Source of the DNA: Larix kaempferi
Taxonomy: Eukaryota > Streptophyta > Pinopsida > Pinales > Pinaceae
Direction: 5' to 3'
Assembly: GCA_027924585.1 (NCBI GenBank)
Contig: BSBM01001933.1
Span: 1-64,000 of the forward strand
DNA length: 64,000 nucleotides
A program made the position numbers and the translations under genes. Of the stretch, positions 25,300-37,414 are shown piece after piece; position 1 is the stretch's first letter; every line of letters starts with the position of its first letter. The notes beneath the pieces are model-generated. The model did no database searches, was not told where the DNA came from, and was given only the letters and a program-made list of their open reading frames with translations.

Positions 25300-25321
25300 A
25301 GAAATGTTTCATTTCTTTAAG
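25295..25321 (+). other. Hairpin overlapping the ORF1 stop codon
   Basis: CTTAAAGAAATG-ttt-CATTTCTTTAAG is a perfect 12-bp stem with a 3-base loop, and it contains the ORF1 stop TAA (25297-25299). Element H has a weaker stem at the same place (CTTGAAG and CTTCCAG around 63805-63830). Confidence 0.75.
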
Positions 25322-28194
25322 TAGGTAGGTAGGGTAGTGAATAAAAGATAGTACCTTTAGATAGTTTATGTTTTCTGCAAATAAAAAGAGCATCAACTCG
25401 AATAAGAAATGATTGAAGATTTTCTATCTAAGTGATGAATGGATGAGTTGCTAGACTATGCTCAGAGTACAGGGGCTCTTCTCAGCAGTTCCTATTAATC
25501 AAGATGGACAATTTTTGGGACTGTTAACATTCTATTACCATGTCAGTGTTACAGAGGTGAATTCGTTTGCATGAGGACATGCAAAAGGCTTGGCATGGGG
25601 GAAGGATGCAGATATTCTTGTCAGTAAGGCTCAAGATGTTTTGAAAGCATAAGGGAAGTCTTTCCGTTACTACCCCTATTTCAGCCTTTGATTATTTTTG
25701 CAAAGCATTTTTAAGACTGTGTTAATTTGGATTAATTTATGAGTTTCACTGGTTGATTGGAATGCCTGTATCAAGTAAATAAGATGTGTGCTGCTAGGTT
25801 TTTCAGACTTGTCCTCTTTATTCAGATGAGTACTTTTCCACCTGGCATTGTCCCCATCAGTGATTTAAGCTTCCAAAAGTGGTTTTTACTTATGAACTTA
25901 TGGGTTACTAGGACCATTTGACTTGGTTTCACACTAGATGGAATGAGGAAATTGTTTTTAATAATGACAGCTATGGCATTGAGTTATTCTTCTGTCAGGA
26001 ATCATTTTGGAAAAAGGTCTCCAGGACTGAGCAGTCTGTTGGTTATTATCTATTGGCTTCTATAATATCAAATACATATACTTATATATACATTTTTGTG
26101 CAGCCACTTTATGCCTTTCACTTTATACAATTGCAAAGGTTAGTTGTTCATTTGGGCAAATCTTTACAGGCATGTACAAAGAACACTCTTCCAATTTTGA
26201 TACCATCCCACTCCTAGATGGTTTTCAGAGCTGCTCCCCCACTCATCTATGCATGAGCAAATCATAAACTTTATCTTTAAGATGAAATTGGGACAAGGGC
26301 CTCTGATAGAAAATGGGTGCAAGAGGTTAACCCGCCGGGATACTGAACAGGTCCGCTGGCAGCGGGTACCGACCTGTGGTATAAACAGGCAAACCCATCA
26401 GGGTGCTGAACAGGCCTGTTGGCAATGGGGCATCTGCCTGGGGAAGAAACTTCTTGGATGTTACAGTTACCCCACCGGAGTACTGAACGGGCTCGCTGGC
26501 AGTGGGTTCTGACTCTAATATCTCCTTTAAAGCCTCATCTATACTTGTCTGTATGAACAATGTACCTATGTAAAGGTAAAAGAGAGGTCATAAGGGTGGT
26601 TAAATAAAATTTAAATAAACTGTTTAAAAAAATCAGCTGATAGCCAGTTGATAATCATCTCCAGCTGCTCTGAATTTTGGTTACCTGATTCCTATGAAAA
26701 AAAAGGGGTTTATGCCTGATATTTTCTGAGTCCTGAACATAGCTGTGAAATTCAGTACTGTTTTTTTTGCACTACTCAAACTGTCCTGTGTGAAGCTGAG
26801 TCAAAGTGGACCAATACCCCATTAGCTTCTTTTAGTACTCCACTTGTCTTGTGTTTTAAGGCACATGTCCTGGTGGAAAAAGTTCTATATGAATGACGAG
26901 AATGAAGTCTGTGTTCATGATTGAAGTGTGGAATATAGAAGTAAGATTGGTTGCTTGTGAATTGCAATTATTTTTGTTTCTTGTGCTGTTAATAAAATTG
27001 ATTTCATAACTCAGCTCAGTTTCCTGTGTGAATAGGTGAAGCAGAAACCTTGAACTGAGGTAATTGTGCCACAAGCTTGTTGGGGTAAAACAAATTTTCA
27101 ACCAGTTTTACTTCCTTTTGCAACTCACACAAGTGGTATATTTTCAAAGACATTTATTTGCTTTAATATCACTATCATGCTGGCAATGAATTGCTCCCTA
27201 TAGAATTTCAGTTGAAGACCTTTCATACTGCTGCACAATTGAGCCTGAATTTAGATGAGGCTCAGGAGCAGGGGTTGATGCAATTAATGGGCTTGATGAA
27301 ATTAAACAAGATGCTGTCCATGAACTGATTTAATACAGAATCAGAGGACTAAATGCCATGACAAATTGTTGAAGAAGAAAATTTTTGAAGAAGGTGATAG
27401 GCTCTGTTGTTTGACTCACAATTCAAACACTTTAAAGCTGACAACACAACCACTGAATAATGGTAACTGTGCAAGGAGCCTGCTGATAAAACAAAAATTT
27501 CAGGCTGTTATTTAATTTTCCAAGCAGTTATTTCATTTTTTTTTAGGCAGTTTTAATTGTCTTTTCAACTCATGAAAGTTGGAAAGACAGTTATTTGTCC
27601 TTACTGATAATATTACTGCTATGCTGGTGATTATCACTCCTTCAACATATGCTGGTAATTATTGTTTGTCCGTATCAGCCTGGAAGTACCTCTGTATTTT
27701 AAATTGCCGAAGTGTCGGATTGAGTGCCGGATGGGGTGTCGGAATAAAAATTGAAAAATTGGCATGTTCAATGGTAAGGGTAATGAATGTTGCATGATTG
27801 GGTAAGTCCTAATTGTTATATATTAAGGATTATTATTATTACCAATTGCTTTTGCCTTTAATACAAGGATCGTTGGGGTTTATTTAGTTGAGATTCCACC
27901 ATTTCTTCATAAATTATTTAATGGCATTTGATAATATTTTATTTCCTTATTATTAATTTGACATTTTTAATAAAACTTATGCCATTGATATATTTCAATT
28001 TGGGTTCGTAACTCGTCATGCGGTGAAGGTGAATTAAACGTGTGATAAAATGGGCATAATTCATTGCAACGTGGGCAGCATGTGCTACAGCATGTGCCAG
28101 CGAGAGAAAGATTGATGCAGTTCTCCCTTGTCTTCGAATTGACTGTCTGATCTCTGTTAATTTGTTGTCATTTCTTTTCCTGTTTTTTTTTACG
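25322..28194. other. Internal non-coding region of the element
   Basis: No pol motifs are seen in any frame. It includes three tandem hairpins (26331-26506). It also includes diverged internal repeats, for example caactcacacaagt at 27120 versus caactcatgaaagt at 27566, and atgctgg-containing blocks near 27178, 27620 and 27650. Short ORFs here look fortuitous. Confidence 0.55.
26331..26506 (+). repeat. Three 36-nt hairpin repeats with compensatory arms
   Basis: Copies at 26331-26366, 26394-26429 and 26471-26506 are all exactly 36 nt. The central parts are alike (tactgaacagg, gtgctgaacagg, tactgaacggg, then t(c/g)(g/t)(c/t)tggca). The end arms differ between copies but pair within each copy: CCCGC/GCGGG, CCCAT/ATGGG, CCCAC/GTGGG. 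Confidence 0.8.
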
Positions 28195-28866
28195 ATGCTT
28201 ATTCTAGCTGAGTTAAAGAAAAAGGATTGGGTATGGGAGCAATTTGTATATGAGCTGTCCAATTCTCATCTTAAATCATCCCTGGGGAATGAACCATGTG
28301 AGCCTTGTATTCCCGATTTAGTGGATAAAGCCTCCTTTGTAAATATTTCTGAACATCAAGTCAGCCATCCTCAGGAACTAGCTGTTAAGAGTTGTAAGAA
28401 GATTGGCCCATCCCATACTAAGAAGTCTCCAGTATCTAAGGGGCAGCGTGTCAGCTCTCAGTCTGGGGGAGAAAAGGGTCGTGAGAATTTGTTTGCTTCA
28501 CCCAATCGAAGATTTGCCCGCAGCATGACTGTTAAAAAAAAAAAAAAAGGAATCCAAAGGTAAGAGCCTGTCCATGTTGAATTGTCCTCATCCACTTCTT
28601 CTTCTGCCCATGATAACTCTGATTCTCATAGCTCTCATCATCATTCTTCAATGCCTAGTCCTGTCAGTGAACCTTTGCTGGCAGCATCACCTTCAAAATC
28701 TAGTTTAAAATCTGCTAAAGCATCACCTTCCAAGTCAGGTATAAAGTTTGCTAAATCTCATAGATCTGATACTTCAGCTCAAGGAATTGATTACTTCAGG
28801 CAGAGAAATTTTAAGTTGACAAAGAAATTACAGGAGTATGTTAGGCATTTCAGCCTCAGTTTCTAG
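28195..28866 (+). pseudogene. ORF2 of the non-autonomous element, stop-interrupted
   Basis: From the ATG at 28195 the frame runs to a TAA at 28561-28563 and then stays open in the same frame to 28866, about 223 codons in all. The first part is lysine-rich (AELKKKDWVWEQF, KKIGPSHTKKSPVSKG). A 15-A run lies at 28534-28548, just before the stop. The second part is Ser/His/Lys-rich (SSSTSSSAHDNSDSHSSHH, SPSKSSLKSAKASPSKSG) and ends FRQRNFKLTKKLQEY. The composition suggests a disordered, basic, possibly nucleic-acid-binding protein. The stop lies inside aag|gtaaga, a good splice donor, and ttctag just after the ATG resembles an acceptor. An exon captured from a host gene, or a spliced element transcript, is therefore possible. 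No family is recognised. Confidence 0.45.
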
Positions 28867-28954
28867 AGTTTGAGCCAAGGTTTGATCATCTATTATGAGT
28901 TTCAAATTTTGTTTGTCTGAAACTTTCTTGCATAGGGTCATGCAAGATCTTCAG

Positions 28955-28965
28955 TCTGGGGGAGA
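28955..28965 (+). other. Polypurine tract
   Basis: TCTGGGGGAGA lies directly before the TG of the 3' LTR, as expected for the plus-strand primer. Confidence 0.8.
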
Positions 28966-30686
28966 TGTTGGCCTCCTATTTTGACTGTTCAGCACAATAT
29001 TTTCTAGTTTAAGTCTCATGAAACCAAGTAATCATCAGCTTTATTTAGTGTTGTTTTATGAATGGTTATGCCTTTTGAAGAGCAACATTGCTAGGAGCTT
29101 TGGTAAGTGACTTTTTAATTGTTTATTTATTATTTTGCTTTGTTTTATGTATATAATGGAACCTTTAGTTTTCAAGGGTCAATTAATGAGTCTTTATTTC
29201 TTTTATGCAGGAGTCTTTTGGTTATTTGGCCCAACGCTTGTCCCGGCGCTTCAAAGAAGATCTATGTTGGCTGAACCAGAGATTTGGGGGATTTTATTGC
29301 TCAGGATAACATCTTGTTTGATTTCCAATCGCTTCCAGGATGCAGGTGCAGTTATCCAGTGTTGTTCTGAGGATGTCATTTGCTCAAAATGGCATTTCCG
29401 TCCTTGATCAGGACCCTTATTTCGGGCTCAATTTCTGAACAAACGGTTGGGAATTTTTCAAAACGGTTCGAAACCCACTTCACAAATGGCCCCATTTACC
29501 CCTAATCGTGGGCAGTTTTCAGAATTTCTGAACGAATGTGGAGAAATTCCTTCCGGAACAGACGTGGTTTTGCCAGATTTGGTGTTGGCCGTTTTCTGGG
29601 TAGTTGCTCGAATTTCTGAATTTTGGGATGGATGTTGTCCATCTGTTCATGTATAAATAATCTTGAGATGGAGATAGACAGGGCATAGATTAGATAGAAG
29701 AATGGAATATAGATAGAATTTCCAGTGTTCATATTGTTCTTCTTATTTTCAATAAAATGATTAGAGCTGTTCGTTCATTTAATTTTTGTTATGATGAGTT
29801 TGCTGTAAGAGTGTTTTTAATATGTGTTGATAAGCCATGGTCTGTTGACAGAGAAGGCAGGGCCCCCTTTGATGGAAACAGAGCGATATACATTGCATTT
29901 AGCATAGATTCCATCTTCAGCTTTAAACGTTATCTCTAAGCAAGAATTCGATTTCAGTTACATTGGCAGCATTTTATTTCATTTACAGAAGCAGTATTCC
30001 ATTTACAGGAGTAGCATTTCATTCGATTTCAGTTACAGAAGTAGCATTTCATTCGATTGCAACAGAGGGTTTAGCATCAAGTTTAATGAACTATCTTTCC
30101 AGCCATTGATTTTGTCTTTCAGCTTTCAGTTGTCTCCTTGATCTCATAGAACAGAAGTAATATTCAGGAACGGTTTTGGATTGAACAGAGGTAGCATTCA
30201 AGAAGTTGTTTGGATATCCCATTAAATTAGAAAAGCTTCATTTGATTATGACAGAAGGTTTAGCATTTTCATAGTCAAGTTCAGTCTTCTTGTTGATTTC
30301 ATAGTACAGAAGTAACATTCAGAGAAGTTTCATTTGATTGCCGTAGAATCATTTCATTACAAAATAGATTGCCAAATGATTGAGGAGTTATAAATAAGCA
30401 TTGCTTTCAACCATTAATGTTCAGCCATTGATTTACATGCATATGATCATTTTTAATTAGTGTAGAACAGTTTTATGAAATTGGTACAGAGTAGTGCAGA
30501 ACGAGTGCAGAACAGAGTAGAGTACAGTAGCTTCTTCCAACAAGTTTCTTTTAGCAGTTCAGAGATTAGTTTGACATTCTTTAAACTCCCTCTTCAACCC
30601 TGCATTTCCTGTGCTGGTTCCTCTAAGTCTACCTTCCCGGGTTGACAATTAGATGTTGATTTACATGTTATATATTTAGCTCAACA
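28966..30686 (+). repeat. 3' LTR of the non-autonomous element
   Basis: 1,721 bp, the same length as the 5' LTR and about 99.8% identical by eye. Ends TTTAGCTCAACA and is followed by the GGGAC target repeat. Confidence 0.95.
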
Positions 30687-32233
30687 GGGACCATCAATCA
30701 TCATCAATAGGTATCTATACATGGCCCACATCATCACAAATACCAATAATATACAACCAAGGATAAATCACATCAGTAGACTAAGACATGCTTCTCTAAT
30801 CATTCTCACAGCCAAGCTCAAAGTATAACATCCATTCAGTGGCATTAATCAAGTTAGCATGTTCCTTTGTTATATAAAATTACTTGCACAATAGTTCAAA
30901 TGACAAACTCACCCATTGGACATGGTCAAACTGCTAGTGAAGGATGAAGGCTAGGAACAAGGTTGGGCCAAGGGTTTGACTTGTCTAACTTAACTCAAAA
31001 ATACTTTGGACTGGGAGAAAGTGGAAAGCTACAAACTCTGTGCTGGACTAAATAACACGGGGGATGGCTGTGCCTCACAAATGGATAAGTTGTTCAGAGA
31101 GTGCTTATTCAACTTAGGCATCATGTCTACATCAAGTTGATCCAGGTTCATTAGGATCATTCAATTTCATTTCATGGCCTTTTTGGTCTACATAACCCTT
31201 CGGATCTCAGGTGCGCTGATAAGCACAACTAGTTGTAGCTTGCATCCAGGGCATGTTTTTCAAATACATATAAGGTCAGCAATTGTTTAGATATAGCTTT
31301 TAAGAACCATTTCTTTTTGGAGCTTTCTTATACTCTTCGAGGAGTATTTTTAGCTGTTCATCGCTCTTGCCCTTTTTAGTTTCCATGGGAGAATTTATAA
31401 GTTTCCATAGGTAGAACATGAGCTTTTAGTTTTAGCCAACAACATCTCAAGTGACTAGGGGGAGTTCGAGCCAATGCCAAACATCGGGACAACCGACCAG
31501 AATGATTTAGGCCTACAATCCAACTCACCAAAGGCAAGTTTTGTCACCAACTTAGAGCCGAGACACTGAATATACAGGGATGCGGTCCAAACACAGAGGT
31601 AGAAAAATGGGGAAGTCCTCAGTATTAGAAAGTCAAATGAGATAGGTCAAGGTATAAGGTCAAATAGGAAAGTCATGTATGGATGGAGTCAAGTGAATAT
31701 GGAGCCTACACTAGCAGACAACTGGTGTCAGGAAAGACCATATCTATGTAAGGTGGAAAACCAGTGGGTTTTGTTAAATGACCTAAATGTGCAAGCAATT
31801 GTCCATTTTATGATTTATAGTTCATTTTAAGCAGTTTGCCACATCAGAAATAATATACCAAGCAGATGCTGTGAACATGACTAAATCAACAAGATAATAA
31901 TCCACAGTCAGTGATAACATATCCATAGATCATACAACATCATCATAGTAATAATCGTCATGTACCATCTGAAACACTGCTGCAATACATCTCTAAGCAC
32001 TGAACTGAAACTGTATGGGATAAAGGGTCACATCAGTCATCAAATCTGAACTCTCAAGGCTCAGCCTTGACACAAGGTCTAACATAAGTCTGAATAATAC
32101 ATTGCTCTGATCATGAGTGATCACAAAACATACAATCATCATAGCCATGCTCTGAATAATGGAAGTTCTGGAATGTGCAGATATCTGCTAAGCAAGAATA
32201 GTAGCCCTGCTACTATGGTGTGATAACAGTTAC

Positions 32234-33171
32234 CTTAGGGATTTTCCCTCATAGCCAGGAAAATTCTGAGTGATAACACTCTGATTGATGATTTAGGGGG
32301 CTGAAGGTTGCTACAGGTAGTGTTACTGTTGGTTTTGCTATCAAATTTTGCCTGAGAATGCTGTCAAGGGATGGCAAAAAACTCACCTTAGGGTTGCCTT
32401 GATTCCAACTTATAGATCTAAAAGTAATTTTTTTTAACTGGTGCTAAGATAATTTTTCAACCACCTTTGATCACAAACTGCCTTACTAAGTCTTTGCTGG
32501 TATATTTTGTGTTCTCTGTAGGTTCTGAAAGAGGGGATTATTGCCTTAACTGCTAGTTTTGATTATGCAAAACCCTGCTAGCATACTTTTAATTTATGGA
32601 CTTAGATATGCCCAGGAAATGGATGGTAAAACTATTGGAAATGATGGTCTGATGTTAGTTATAAATTACCTCAAAAACACCCATAAACAAGACCTAAACA
32701 AATTTTTGGAAACAATGGCCAAGCATTTCTCATCAAATTGTATGATCCTTAACTTTATACAAAGTTGTCTTACATATATTACTTTCTTATAGATTCTATG
32801 AATCTATGTAAGGAGCATGATCACTAACCAGGGAATCCCCCAACTTGAAACTCCAAGTGATGAAAAATGATTGCTTTTTCTAGACTTGCAAATATTTCAA
32901 GTCTTATGGGGATCCAAACAATGATATGCACTGAAATAGAGTTCATTGATGAAATAACTTACTTATATTACTTTCTTGTAGATTTTAAGAATCTATGTAA
33001 GGATCATTCTATGTTAGGATAATCAAAGCTGATCATTTCCAATAGGCACATCCCAAATGGATGATGTCAACTAATTCATTATATTCCTCATTTCCAATAG
33101 GCACATCCCAAATGGATGGATGAGCTCACGTGCCTTGAATTATGAAGTCCCAGCATAAAATCCTTTGGAGA
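32234..33171. other. Unassigned stretch with small repeats
   Basis: A tatattactttctt(a/g)tagat block occurs at 32776 and 32964, and catttccaataggcacatcc is duplicated at 33034 and 33089 (55-base period). No gene is recognised. An open frame at 32559-32792 has no family match. Confidence 0.5.
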
Positions 33172-33428
33172 TTAAAGTCCCCAACAGGAGTTGAAATTTG
33201 TCAAGAATGAAAGGATGATATCATTGTATTTAGTTTTACCGGAAATGTTGTGAGCTAAATGAGATTTACACAGAATTCCAGCACACATAATTGCAGCCAG
33301 CCCAAGGTCTTCAATCTTAATTTCGCCTAGATTCCCACTAAGAAATATGTTGTCACACTTCAACTCTGTATGTATTATGGGAGGATCATTGTTGTGTAGG
33401 TATAGAAGCCCTGTCAATATCTAACAAT
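33172..33428 (-). pseudogene. WNK-type protein kinase exon fragment
   Basis: On the minus strand, after an acceptor-like attgttag, the frame reads [17 protein letters not shown], then [19 protein letters not shown], then EDLGLAAI. This is the catalytic-loop to DLG region of plant WNK (with-no-lysine) Ser/Thr kinases, normally GLLYLH...DPPIIHRDLKCDNIF.NGN.GE.KIGDLGLAAI. The catalytic HRD is changed to HTE, replacing both Arg and the catalytic Asp. After SHLAH the expected GTPEFMAPE segment is lost and the frame closes. No flanking kinase exons were found within several kb. It is a gene fragment, inactive if translated, probably moved here by duplication or transposon capture. Confidence 0.8.
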
Positions 33429-35689
33429 CCTAATTATTCACATATCTTAATTCTACATGTCTATGCTTTTCTCTATATCTAGATCCCCAAAAGAAGAACA
33501 AGAAATCTGCCTTTGAGTATCTAATATCTATATATCCAGCCAACACATTCATCAAAATTCACATAACTACTAGTATACTAATGAAGGACTCGTGATACTT
33601 GATTCCTAAGTGTAAAATATGTGAACATCTATGTAATAAAGTAGATGTTCCTTGTCTTGGTATCAATCGATGATGAATAGAATTAATTGATAACATTCTT
33701 GTTCTTCATAATATTTAGAAGATGGACCTCTGAGTAAATTATATCTAGATCCTCAGGCATCTATTGAACATTATTCATGATACAGTAAAAGAAAGAAAAA
33801 GATATTGTCGAGTGATTGTGTTATACTGTCACAGTCAAGAGGCTGCAAATCTGAATAGTAACCTACTAACCATGAAAATTGTCTCTAGTGAATTGGCATG
33901 GGAGCACATGGTGTTCATAAACTTATCTTGATAAACATAGAACTTGTTGATTATCTCTATGCTTAGTTTGGCTGAGGTTGTGACGGGATCCGGTAAACTC
34001 AGAACTTTGTAAGGGTAATTATTTTCTACAAGCTAGCATTCCCTTTTAATTTAACAAGGAAAAATGCCACTAATAGCCAAATTGCATTGGACTTTGTATT
34101 CATTGCCTGAAATGTTGCTTTCCATATAAATGGAACAAACTAGAACCCATTAGATTTAATTAAGAATTTTATCATTGCATTAACAATAATAAATTCAAAG
34201 TGTGGCTCAATTTTCAAAATGACAGGAACATAAAAATTTTCAGTCTGGGTGGCTTTTTAAGTTTCTGCATAGATCTGCAATATGGAAGGTTGTTTGATAG
34301 ACTTTGCACTTGTCCATCTAGCATGAGACAATCAAGGGAGATCTGGGCAGAGCGATGGAAGGCAAGCTGCTATGTTTGCATATTGTTCAGCATTTATCCT
34401 CCAAAGGTGCAGTTTAGAGCCAATCTTAGTATGAGACTTCAATATAGAAATAAAATGTTCTATAGAATAATAAGGAATGTTGAATGCTCAAATTTATTTG
34501 CTATTTCATAGTTTTGTTCACTAAAAATATCAATTTTGGCCAACTAAGCATTGGTTCACTCATGAGATCCACAGAGTTCCATTTTCACTGTGTTTTGCTC
34601 CAGCCACACGGCATGAGTTTCAAACGGATGAGGCTAGGTACAAGTCCAGTTACAGAAAATCAATTTTGATTGTTGTTTCTTAATATTTTGGCCATAAGGA
34701 GGGGTTGTTTCTTAATATTTTGGCCATCTTTGGGTACTTCTGTGGACCAAGCAGCTGTTATGGGCCATGAATCAGCAGTAACCAGCCTTGTATATGCGTT
34801 CTGGGAAAAGTAAGCAGCCCTAAACCATGAATTATGGGCATGGAAACCATTGGTCTGGGCATGATTAAGACCACAGCAGCAGCAAATCCAAATTTGATGA
34901 GTTCTGTGCAACTAAATCTTAATTCTGGGCATGCATATGGATGGGATCAGCCTCCCAACAACCATAAAAAAGAAGTTATGTGTAAATACAGCATTAAATG
35001 GCCTTGAATTTAATTTTAGACTAGATCTGAGCTAATCTGGGCAAAGTATGAGATGATTCACCATAGCAGCAGCCTGTTTGACCCTTCAAACAGCATTGAA
35101 AATGATTCTTGGCCATTCAGTATGCCTAAATTTATCATTATGATAGAGGAATTCCAAAAACATTAGATGCCTAAATTTATTAATGGATTGACAATTGGAA
35201 TTCACAATCCTTTTGCCATATTTGTTCCTTAATCTCTTCCAACATTTGCAAGCACCGTAATTCGAACTATGTGATTATGAAAAAAAACAATTGCAGAGAT
35301 GCTAAAGCTAAATTAATATCTAATGTCTGTTATTCAGCAACCATTTCCATTTATCTATAGGAACCTTTCAACTAAGAAAAACTTCAAGAATTCTACATGA
35401 AGTACTTCACCCATAGAGCTCATTAATACAAATTTCCCCAATGGCTTCTTCAACTTAAATGCCGTAATATGCAGTTAACAAGTTGATGATTTCAATCAAC
35501 AATCCACATGATTTACAAGTGATGGTAGATAGCCAAATACTTTTATGAAAGGATCTTTATCCATCAAACCATGGTTATTTAAGCTATCCACATCTGAAGC
35601 AGATGAAGGAGGCTCACCTGCACACATAAAACTATCAAACAACTCAAGCATGCGGATGAAGGGGACTCATCACAATTTGGTCAAATTTG
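33429..35689. other. Unassigned intergenic stretch
   Basis: AT-rich, with no gene recognised. A 23-base word, ttgtttcttaatattttggc plus cat, is repeated at 34673 and 34705 (period 32). Open frames of 60-100 codons show no family features. Confidence 0.45.
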
Positions 35690-36312
35690 AGCTGATTCCA
35701 GGCATGCCTATAGATGAAAATATGGTAGAGAAGCATTTCTACGACCCCTTCACCTCCTAGAAGTATCAAGAAGGAATTAAGAGGAATTTATGGGATGATC
35801 CTGGGCACATCCTGGGCATTATAAGACTTAATTTAATTTCAAACTTGTCCCTAGCCTTCAAACAACAATAATCAGTGTCATTTCAAATTATGGGAATAAG
35901 AAGCAACATTCTTGGGCATTTTATGAGTGTCCTATGTAGTATCAACAACCCTAGATCCCTTTAACTTATGGGAAGTCAAATGATCTGTAGCATCCCTAAG
36001 AATAGCAGTAAGTAGCTTAATAACTACGAGTTGGGAAAATCTGAGCTGATTCTAGTTATGCCTATGGGTGAAGAGGAAGCAAAGAAACTTTTCTGGGCAC
36101 TCCTTCACCTCCTAGAAGTAGGAAGAAGGAATTAAGAGGAATTTGTGGGATGATCCAGGTGGGCATTCTAAGACTTAAGTCAAATTCAGACCTGTCCCTA
36201 GCCTTCCAGCAACAATATCCAATGTCATTTAAAATTCTAGGAATAAGAAGCAGTAGTTTTGGGCATTTTATGAGCGTCCTGTGTAGTAGCACAACAGCCC
36301 TAGATTCCTTTT
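35690..36312. repeat. Diverged tandem duplication, about 350 bp
   Basis: 35690-35960 and 36042-36312 share a long block (gagctgattc, ccttcacctcctagaagta, aaggaattaagaggaattt, gtccctagccttc, gggcattttatgag, agccctagatt) with many substitutions and indels. LTR copy E is inserted 22 bases after the second copy. Confidence 0.8.
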
Positions 36313-37385
36313 CCTGTATGATTAAAGAAACTGTTGTTATCACATCTATGTTAGCTGGAGCTACCATACTACAGACTGTGCGGCCGAGGACCGCACGGTA
36401 CTTTTTTTTCCAGATCAGAGATCCGATGCCTTCAGAGGAGGCACACAGTTTTGTTCAGATTGCCCCGAGCAGTTATATCAGAGGGGAGAGTTGGTTGTAC
36501 AGTGGTCTAGACATGTCACTTAGCATTTACCGCAGGGTCACCCTTCCATGCCAGGCTTTGATATAAGCCCATTGAGACAGTTTCCTAGTCTTGTTTTGAT
36601 TGAGATTATCATAGAGTATTGTTGGTTTGCTATTTGTGCCCGGATTCAGCAGAGATCCAGTTCAGAGACAACCTCAGCAGCAGGTATATGGTGCGGCAGG
36701 TATTGCATTTCATATATATATATATTGCTCATGATTGTTGCTTAGACTTGTTTATACATGGTAGTACACTAACTCTACATATGATGATTGATTTGGTGAT
36801 CTAGTCTTTATGATATGTGATTGGGCCCTTGGTGATGTCAGTCCACCCCTTCCTAGTAGGCTCCTGTTATATGCACACCGGATCACATTCCCACTATTGG
36901 TATAGACTTGGTCACTTAGTCCCCTTAGGCAGCTGACTTTGGATCCACATTCACCTTATCCACCCATCCGACTCATTCATGATGATATTTCCCGACTTGG
37001 ATTATGATTTGTGACCTTGAGGATCCCCTTCCCCACTGATCTCTGAGTATGCCATGATTCCCTGTCCATTGTGCCTCGGCTCTTTAGTGTGTGAGATGCA
37101 CTCTCAAACCTGGGATTTGCTCCTGTCGGTTTCCCTCGATGTTGCAATGCAGTTAGGATTGTGTAGCCTCACCGGGTGTTCCCCATTGGTCGTCGAAGCA
37201 TGTATTGCTCACCCCCATTACTTTGCAGTATGAGCACCATGTTTATATCTATTGAGATATGTATGTAGCCCAAAAGGGCCTTGATGTAAATTGAAGAAAT
37301 GAAGAAATGTAAAGCAAGCCAAAAAGGCTTTTTGTAAATGTAAATCTAGCCAAAAAAGGGCTAAGTATGAAACTCATTGTAAAAT

Positions 37386-37414
37386 CCATGCAATGTGTTT
37401 GCAAACACACATGG
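37386..37414. other. Palindrome in LTR E
   Basis: CCATG (37386-37390) pairs with CATGG (37410-37414) around the core tgtgtttgcaaacaca. It is the counterpart of the palindromes in A, D and F. Confidence 0.6.

Larger units (their letters stand above)
22765..30686 (+). mobile_element. Complete non-autonomous LTR retrotransposon
   Basis: A 7,922-bp element with two 1,721-bp LTRs, a tRNA-Asp PBS, a polypurine tract and a GGGAC target duplication (22760-22764 and 30687-30691). Copy C has the uninterrupted target with a single GGGAC at about 46397, which confirms the insertion point in LTR B. The 4.5-kb internal region has no protease, reverse transcriptase, RNase H or integrase that I can find. 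It holds a 133-residue ORF near the PBS and a second, stop-interrupted ORF near the 3' LTR. The LTRs differ at only about four sites by eye, so the insertion is young. PBS type places it near Athila/Tat-like Ty3/gypsy elements, which presumably supply replication proteins in trans (inference). Confidence 0.95.
19829..32228 (-). mobile_element. Giant solo LTR copy B, split by a nested element
   Basis: Begins TGTTATCACACAACTTGTAG and ends TGGTGTGATAACA, with the perfect 5-base target duplication GTTAC at 19824-19828 and 32229-32233. With the nested element (22765-30686) and one copy of its target repeat removed, the LTR is about 4,473 bp, almost the same length as copy C (4,475) and highly similar throughout. 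No internal region is present, so this is a solo LTR left by LTR-LTR recombination. Sense is minus, supported by a minus-strand TATA box at 21766-21775 and by orientation relative to copy F. Confidence 0.93.

Noticed and set aside
33172-33428. Functional kinase gene
   Set aside because: The catalytic Asp is replaced and the activation segment and flanking exons are missing.
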